NCBI GenBank assembly: GCA_020832565.1
Contig: JAFIEI010000022.1
Location: 1-56,176, forward strand
DNA length: 56,176 bases
From: Salinarimonas sp.
GTDB lineage: Bacteria; Pseudomonadota; Alphaproteobacteria; Rhizobiales; Beijerinckiaceae
Direction of reading: 5' to 3'
This document shows, in pieces, positions 53,345 through 56,176 of the stretch. Below the pieces are notes generated by a model. The model saw nothing but the letters and a program-made list of their open reading frames with translations. It was not told where the DNA came from and made no database searches. Each line of letters starts with the position of its first letter. The stretch's first letter is position 1. The position numbers and the translations under genes are program-made.

Positions 53345-53732
53345 GGCCGTTTCCTCCCGATTGCGGGGCCGGTTGCCTGCGATGAACGCGACTCGCATCC
53401 TGCGATCCCGGAATCACCCCGCATGCCTGCGCCGCCGCGCGATCTCTCCATGGCCCGCTTGCGGTTTGCGAGTGAAGAAGAGATTGGAGGAAGCGGCGCC
53501 GAAAGGCAAAGTTCCCGAAGCGTCCGACGCCCCGTTGCCATGAACCGCCATGAACCGCCATGAACCGCCGTGAACCGCCATGGTCGAAAAGGACATCCAC
53601 GCGGCACATCCACAAGCCGCCTTTCCGGATCGGGCCTTTCGCTGCGCGAATGCTCCGGCGACAATGGGGATCGGTGTGCGAGCAATTGGGAGCCGCGGGT
53701 TTCCCGGGCGGATGCGTGAAAGGGTGGATCAT
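53345..53732. other. Intergenic region with a 10-bp tandem repeat
   Basis: This 388-bp region lies between divergent genes and must hold two promoters. Short open frames here have no gene-like composition. The clearest structure is the 10-bp repeat at 53541-53580. Confidence 0.45.
53541..53580. repeat. 10-bp tandem repeat, four copies
   Basis: TGAACCGCCA is repeated in tandem at 53541, 53551, 53561 (last base G) and 53571, with one change in about 40 bp. The unit is not a multiple of three. It lies 152 bp before the likely start of the dehalogenase-like gene, and an in-frame ATG of that gene's frame begins at its last base (53580). Confidence 0.85.
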
Positions 53733-54599
53733 ATGTTCGAAGGTTTTCGTCTCGATCGGATCGATGCCGGCGAAGCGACCATCAACATCCGCATCGCAGG
53801 CGATGGTCCCCCGGTTCTCTTGCTCCACGGTTATCCGCAGACCCATGTGATGTGGCACCTGGTGGCCCCGCAGCTGGCGCAGAAATTCACGGTCATATGT
53901 GCCGATCTTCGCGGATACGGCGACAGCTCGAAGCCGCCGAGCGCCACAGATCATGAGCCCTATTCGAAACGGGCGATGGCGCGCGACATGGTCGCGATGA
54001 TGCGGGCATCCGGTTTCGAACGGTTTCATGTCGTCGGCCATGATCGCGGTGGTCGCGTCGCCTATCGCATGGCGCTCGATCACCCCGACCACGTGGAATC
54101 CCTCGCCGTGCTCGATATCGTGCCTACGGGGGAGATGTTTCGCCGCGCCGATATGGCCTTCGGGCTGGGCTATTGGCACTGGTTCTTCCTCGCGCAGCAT
54201 CATGATCTGCCCGAACGGGTGATCGCGGCCAATACCGACGGATTCTTCTTCCATCGCGGACGCGACGTCTTCACCCCCGAGGCGATGGCGGAATACAAGC
54301 GCTGCTACGACGACCCCGCCGCCATCCACGCAATGTGCGAGGATTACCGCGCCGGGGCGAGCTATGATTTCGAGGCTGACGAGCAGGATCGTGCGGCAGG
54401 CCGGCGCATTTCCTGTCCGCTGCTCGCCTTGTGGGGAACGCGCGGGCACATGCCCCAATGGTACGACGTCCTGCAGGTCTGGCGCGACTGGGCCGACGAT
54501 GTGCGCGGACACGGGATCGATTGCGGCCACTACCTGGCCGAGGAGGCACCGGAAGCAACGACCGAAGCGCTGCTTTCCTTCCTCGCCCGTCGCGGATAG
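53733..54599 (+). CDS. Alpha/beta hydrolase, fluoroacetate dehalogenase-like
   Basis: This 288-residue hydrolase closely matches haloacetate/fluoroacetate dehalogenases, which split the C-F or C-Cl bond of haloacetates to give glycolate. The oxyanion region is HGYPQTHVMWH. The nucleophile Asp and two carboxylate-binding Args are in GHDRGGR. The halide pocket His and Trp are in YWHWFF and its Tyr in EDYRAGAS, with a late catalytic His in CGHYLAEE. All fluoride-stabilising residues of the known enzymes appear to be kept. ATG 53733 is likely, with GAAAGGGTG upstream. Longer frame starts lie at 53580. Natural substrate is not proven. Confidence 0.82.
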   Translation: MFEGFRLDRIDAGEATINIRIAGDGPPVLLLHGYPQTHVMWHLVAPQLAQKFTVICADLRGYGDSSKPPSATDHEPYSKRAMARDMVAMMRASGFERFHVVGHDRGGRVAYRMALDHPDHVESLAVLDIVPTGEMFRRADMAFGLGYWHWFFLAQHHDLPERVIAANTDGFFFHRGRDVFTPEAMAEYKRCYDDPAAIHAMCEDYRAGASYDFEADEQDRAAGRRISCPLLALWGTRGHMPQWYDVLQVWRDWADDVRGHGIDCGHYLAEEAPEATTEALLSFLARRG

Positions 54600-54678
54600 G
54601 CAAACGGCGCAGCCGCTGAGAGGTTTGCGATGATCGAGGCAGGCCCGCCGACGGGTATCCGCCCGGCAGCTTCATGAA

Positions 54679-55236
54679 TCAACGCGGCGGCAACCTGCCG
54701 GCTGAGCCTTGCATGTGATCCTGCGCCGCCAATACGAAGGATCGGTAAGTGATGCCGCCCTTTTCAATCCGGCCCTGATCCGCCATGCCGATCCGGGTCG
54801 CAACCTTGATCGAGCGCGCATTCCTGTCGTCGATATCGGCTACCACCCGCTCCAGCCCGACCGTTTGAAAGGCATGCGCGAGGACCGGCGCCGTGGCCTC
54901 GCCGGCATAGCCGTTTCCCCAGGCCTCCCTGACGAACCGCCATCCGATATCGATTTCGGGACCGATCCCCTCATAGGGAATGAGGAGGATCCAGCCGAGA
55001 AAGCAATCGGGTCGTTCGCGGGGGACCACCGACCAATATCCGAGCCCCGGCCCGAAATCGGTCTTGATCCGGGCGCGTACAAACGCTTCGTGGCGATCCG
55101 GATCGGCCCATGGCCCGGGGATATAGCGCGTGACCTCGGGGTCGCGATCCATCGCGAGGCAGGCTTGCAGGTCAAGCAGCGTGCGCGGCTTCACGATGAG
55201 GTGTTTCGTTTGGAAGGTCGGGAGGTCGTACGTCAT
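54679..55236 (-). CDS. GNAT family N-acetyltransferase (RimJ/RimL-like)
   Basis: This 185-residue acetyltransferase shows the GNAT pattern of the RimJ/RimL type: TKHLIVKPRTLLDLQACLAM at the start, IDIGWRFVREAWGNGYAGEA (acetyl-CoA pyrophosphate loop) and VVADIDDRNARSIKVATRIGM. Target is unknown and could be a protein N-terminus or a small amine. I chose ATG 55236 (MTYDLPTF). It converges on the hydrolase gene. Confidence 0.85.
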   Translation of the reverse strand: MTYDLPTFQTKHLIVKPRTLLDLQACLAMDRDPEVTRYIPGPWADPDRHEAFVRARIKTDFGPGLGYWSVVPRERPDCFLGWILLIPYEGIGPEIDIGWRFVREAWGNGYAGEATAPVLAHAFQTVGLERVVADIDDRNARSIKVATRIGMADQGRIEKGGITYRSFVLAAQDHMQGSAGRLPPR

Positions 55237-55288
55237 CGCTCTCGTGCATTGCCGGTCAGCCGCCTGATGCAATCATGCTGCAGGAGGT

Positions 55289-55942
55289 TCAGAAACGCAG
55301 GGCCGTGCGCTGCCGGCCTTCAGCGTCGAAATTCTCCGGCGACAGCCAGCTGGTGTAGACGGGTTTCAGTCGCCGCCAATCCTCGTCCGTCATCGCGAAC
55401 CAGGCCGTGTCGCGGTTCTTGCCCTTCACCACCATGTGCTGGCGAAACAGCCCTTCCGGCTTGAAGCCGAAACGCTCTGCTGCCCGCTTGGAAGGCAGGT
55501 TCCGGTCGTCGCATTTCCACTCGAACCGGCGATATCCCATGCTGAACGCATAATCGGCAAAGAGATACAGCGCTTCCGTCGCCATGCGCGTGCGCTGCAG
55601 GGCGGGTCCCCACATGATGCTGCCGATCTCGATGACGCCATGCGTCGTATCGATGCGCATGAGCGCCTGCCGCCCCTCGGCGCGCCCCGTCGCCTCGTCG
55701 ATCACGGCAAAGAAGAGCGGATCGGTTTTGGCGCGCGCCGCCTCGACCCAATCCAGCATCGCAGCGCGATCGTCCGGGGGGGCCTCGAACAGCCATCGGA
55801 AGCGCTCTTGTGCACCGGGCGCTGCGGCTGCTGCGTAGAGATCGTCGGTATGAGCGCGCTCCAGCGGCTCCAGCCGAACATAGCGCCCCGCGATGACACT
55901 CCGCGAAGGGCGCGGCACGCCGCTCCATTGCGCCAGATCCAT
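55289..55942 (-). CDS. GNAT family N-acetyltransferase
   Basis: This 217-residue protein belongs to the acetyltransferase_3 group: GRYVRLEPLERAHTDDLYAA, then FFAVIDEATGRAEGRQALMRI, then GSIMWGPALQRTRMATEALYLFADYAF (acetyl-CoA binding) and WKCDDRNLPSKRAAERFGFKPEG. The target is unknown. ATG 55942 (MDLAQWSG) is the only start before the family pattern. The longer frame covers intergenic DNA and the tRNA. Confidence 0.85.
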   Translation of the reverse strand: MDLAQWSGVPRPSRSVIAGRYVRLEPLERAHTDDLYAAAAAPGAQERFRWLFEAPPDDRAAMLDWVEAARAKTDPLFFAVIDEATGRAEGRQALMRIDTTHGVIEIGSIMWGPALQRTRMATEALYLFADYAFSMGYRRFEWKCDDRNLPSKRAAERFGFKPEGLFRQHMVVKGKNRDTAWFAMTDEDWRRLKPVYTSWLSPENFDAEGRQRTALRF

Positions 55943-56112
55943 TGTCTTGTCTCTCGCTATCGAATTGCTGTTGCAATGGAAGCGATCATGCCGGGAAAGT
56001 AAAGCAGCGCTCCGGCGCGGTTTCGGCAATACCATGACGCATCGGAGCAATAGCGCCCTTGCACACCCGTCCGGCCCGGGCGGATGCGCCGCGATCGCGC
56101 ATGAGAGGATGA

Positions 56113-56176
56113 TGGAGCGGGCGATCGGGATCGAACCGACGACATTCAGCTTGGGAAGCTGACGTTCTACCACTGA
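56113..56176 (-). tRNA. tRNA-Gly (anticodon CCC), 5' end cut by the window
   Basis: On the minus strand, this segment reads as a tRNA from its D-loop (TCAGTGGTAGAAC) through the anticodon arm (loop TTCCCAA, anticodon CCC), the T arm GGTTCGATCC and an encoded CCA end at 56113-56115. About 10 nt of the 5' acceptor strand lie beyond the window end. The acceptor stem CGCCCGC fits tRNA-Gly. Confidence 0.88.

Noticed and set aside
56113-56176. tRNA-Gly as an integration site for a mobile element
   Set aside because: No integrase, direct repeat or foreign gene block lies next to its 3' end within the window.

Overview
The window is about 56 kb of high-GC, gene-dense DNA that reads as the chromosome of a flagellated alphaproteobacterium, most likely in Hyphomicrobiales. 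The signs are the gene order motA-fliM-DUF6468-fliN-fliG-flhB, a class I lysyl-tRNA synthetase, DUF4164 beside zapA, an EipA/DUF1134 protein, the cell-cycle phosphorelay proteins ChpT and CpdR, HWE/HisKA_2 signalling, and a CinI-type acyl-homoserine-lactone synthase. The genus cannot be fixed from the sequence alone. I see no prophage, insertion sequence, CRISPR array or replication origin.

Layout. 1-5.1 kb: class I fumarase, a class III aminotransferase, a DUF2062 membrane protein, ZapA and a DUF4164 protein. 5.2-11.1 kb: a minus-strand flagellar motor/switch operon (motA, fliM, DUF6468, fliN, fliG, flhB and an unknown gene). 11.1-16.4 kb: cpdR, hpt and a zinc-ribbon membrane protein on the minus strand, with ftsE, ftsX, a YdcF-family protein and a PlsC-type acyltransferase on the plus strand. 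16.5-18.8 kb: a second, PomAB-like stator pair facing an isoaspartyl methyltransferase. 19.1-20.7 kb: a relatively AT-rich two-gene islet with a DEDDh 3'-5' exonuclease overlapping a GlnD/DUF294-like nucleotidyltransferase. 20.7-25.8 kb: lysK, a periplasmic solute-binding protein and a GT2 polysaccharide synthase. 25.8-27.7 kb: a quorum-sensing unit in the order luxR, luxI, small ORF, the same order as Rhizobium cinR-cinI-cinS. 27.9-31.9 kb: SCO1/SenC, aroK-aroB and a CorC/CNNM-type protein. 31.9-35.4 kb: a three-gene two-component module. 35.5-40.3 kb: a TRAP transporter, a MarR-like regulator and an M20 peptidase, probably one uptake and catabolism unit. 40.5-43.5 kb: a coiled-coil membrane protein, EipA and a YHS-like protein. 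43.6-50.5 kb: chpT followed by cheA-cheW-cheY-cheB-cheR. 50.6-52.4 kb: sppA, ihfB and lapA. 52.5-56.2 kb: a VOC dioxygenase, a fluoroacetate-dehalogenase-like hydrolase, two GNAT acetyltransferases and a tRNA-Gly(CCC) cut by the window end.

How the genes fit together. Motility dominates: the switch complex, an export gate protein, two stator systems and a near-complete chemotaxis operon, but no chemoreceptor. CheA is a hybrid with two CheW-like domains and a C-terminal receiver. ChpT sits just upstream of cheA and CpdR just upstream of hpt next to motA, so two parts of the CckA-ChpT-CpdR cell-cycle relay lie among motility genes. The quorum-sensing unit sits tail-to-tail with a polysaccharide synthase, which suggests a link to surface attachment.

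The most novel item is the exonuclease/nucleotidyltransferase islet. Other points for follow-up are a hairpin that frames the luxI ribosome binding site, a hairpin around the cheA start codon, a terminator between the TRAP binding-protein gene and its permease genes, and a 10-bp tandem repeat upstream of the dehalogenase-like gene.
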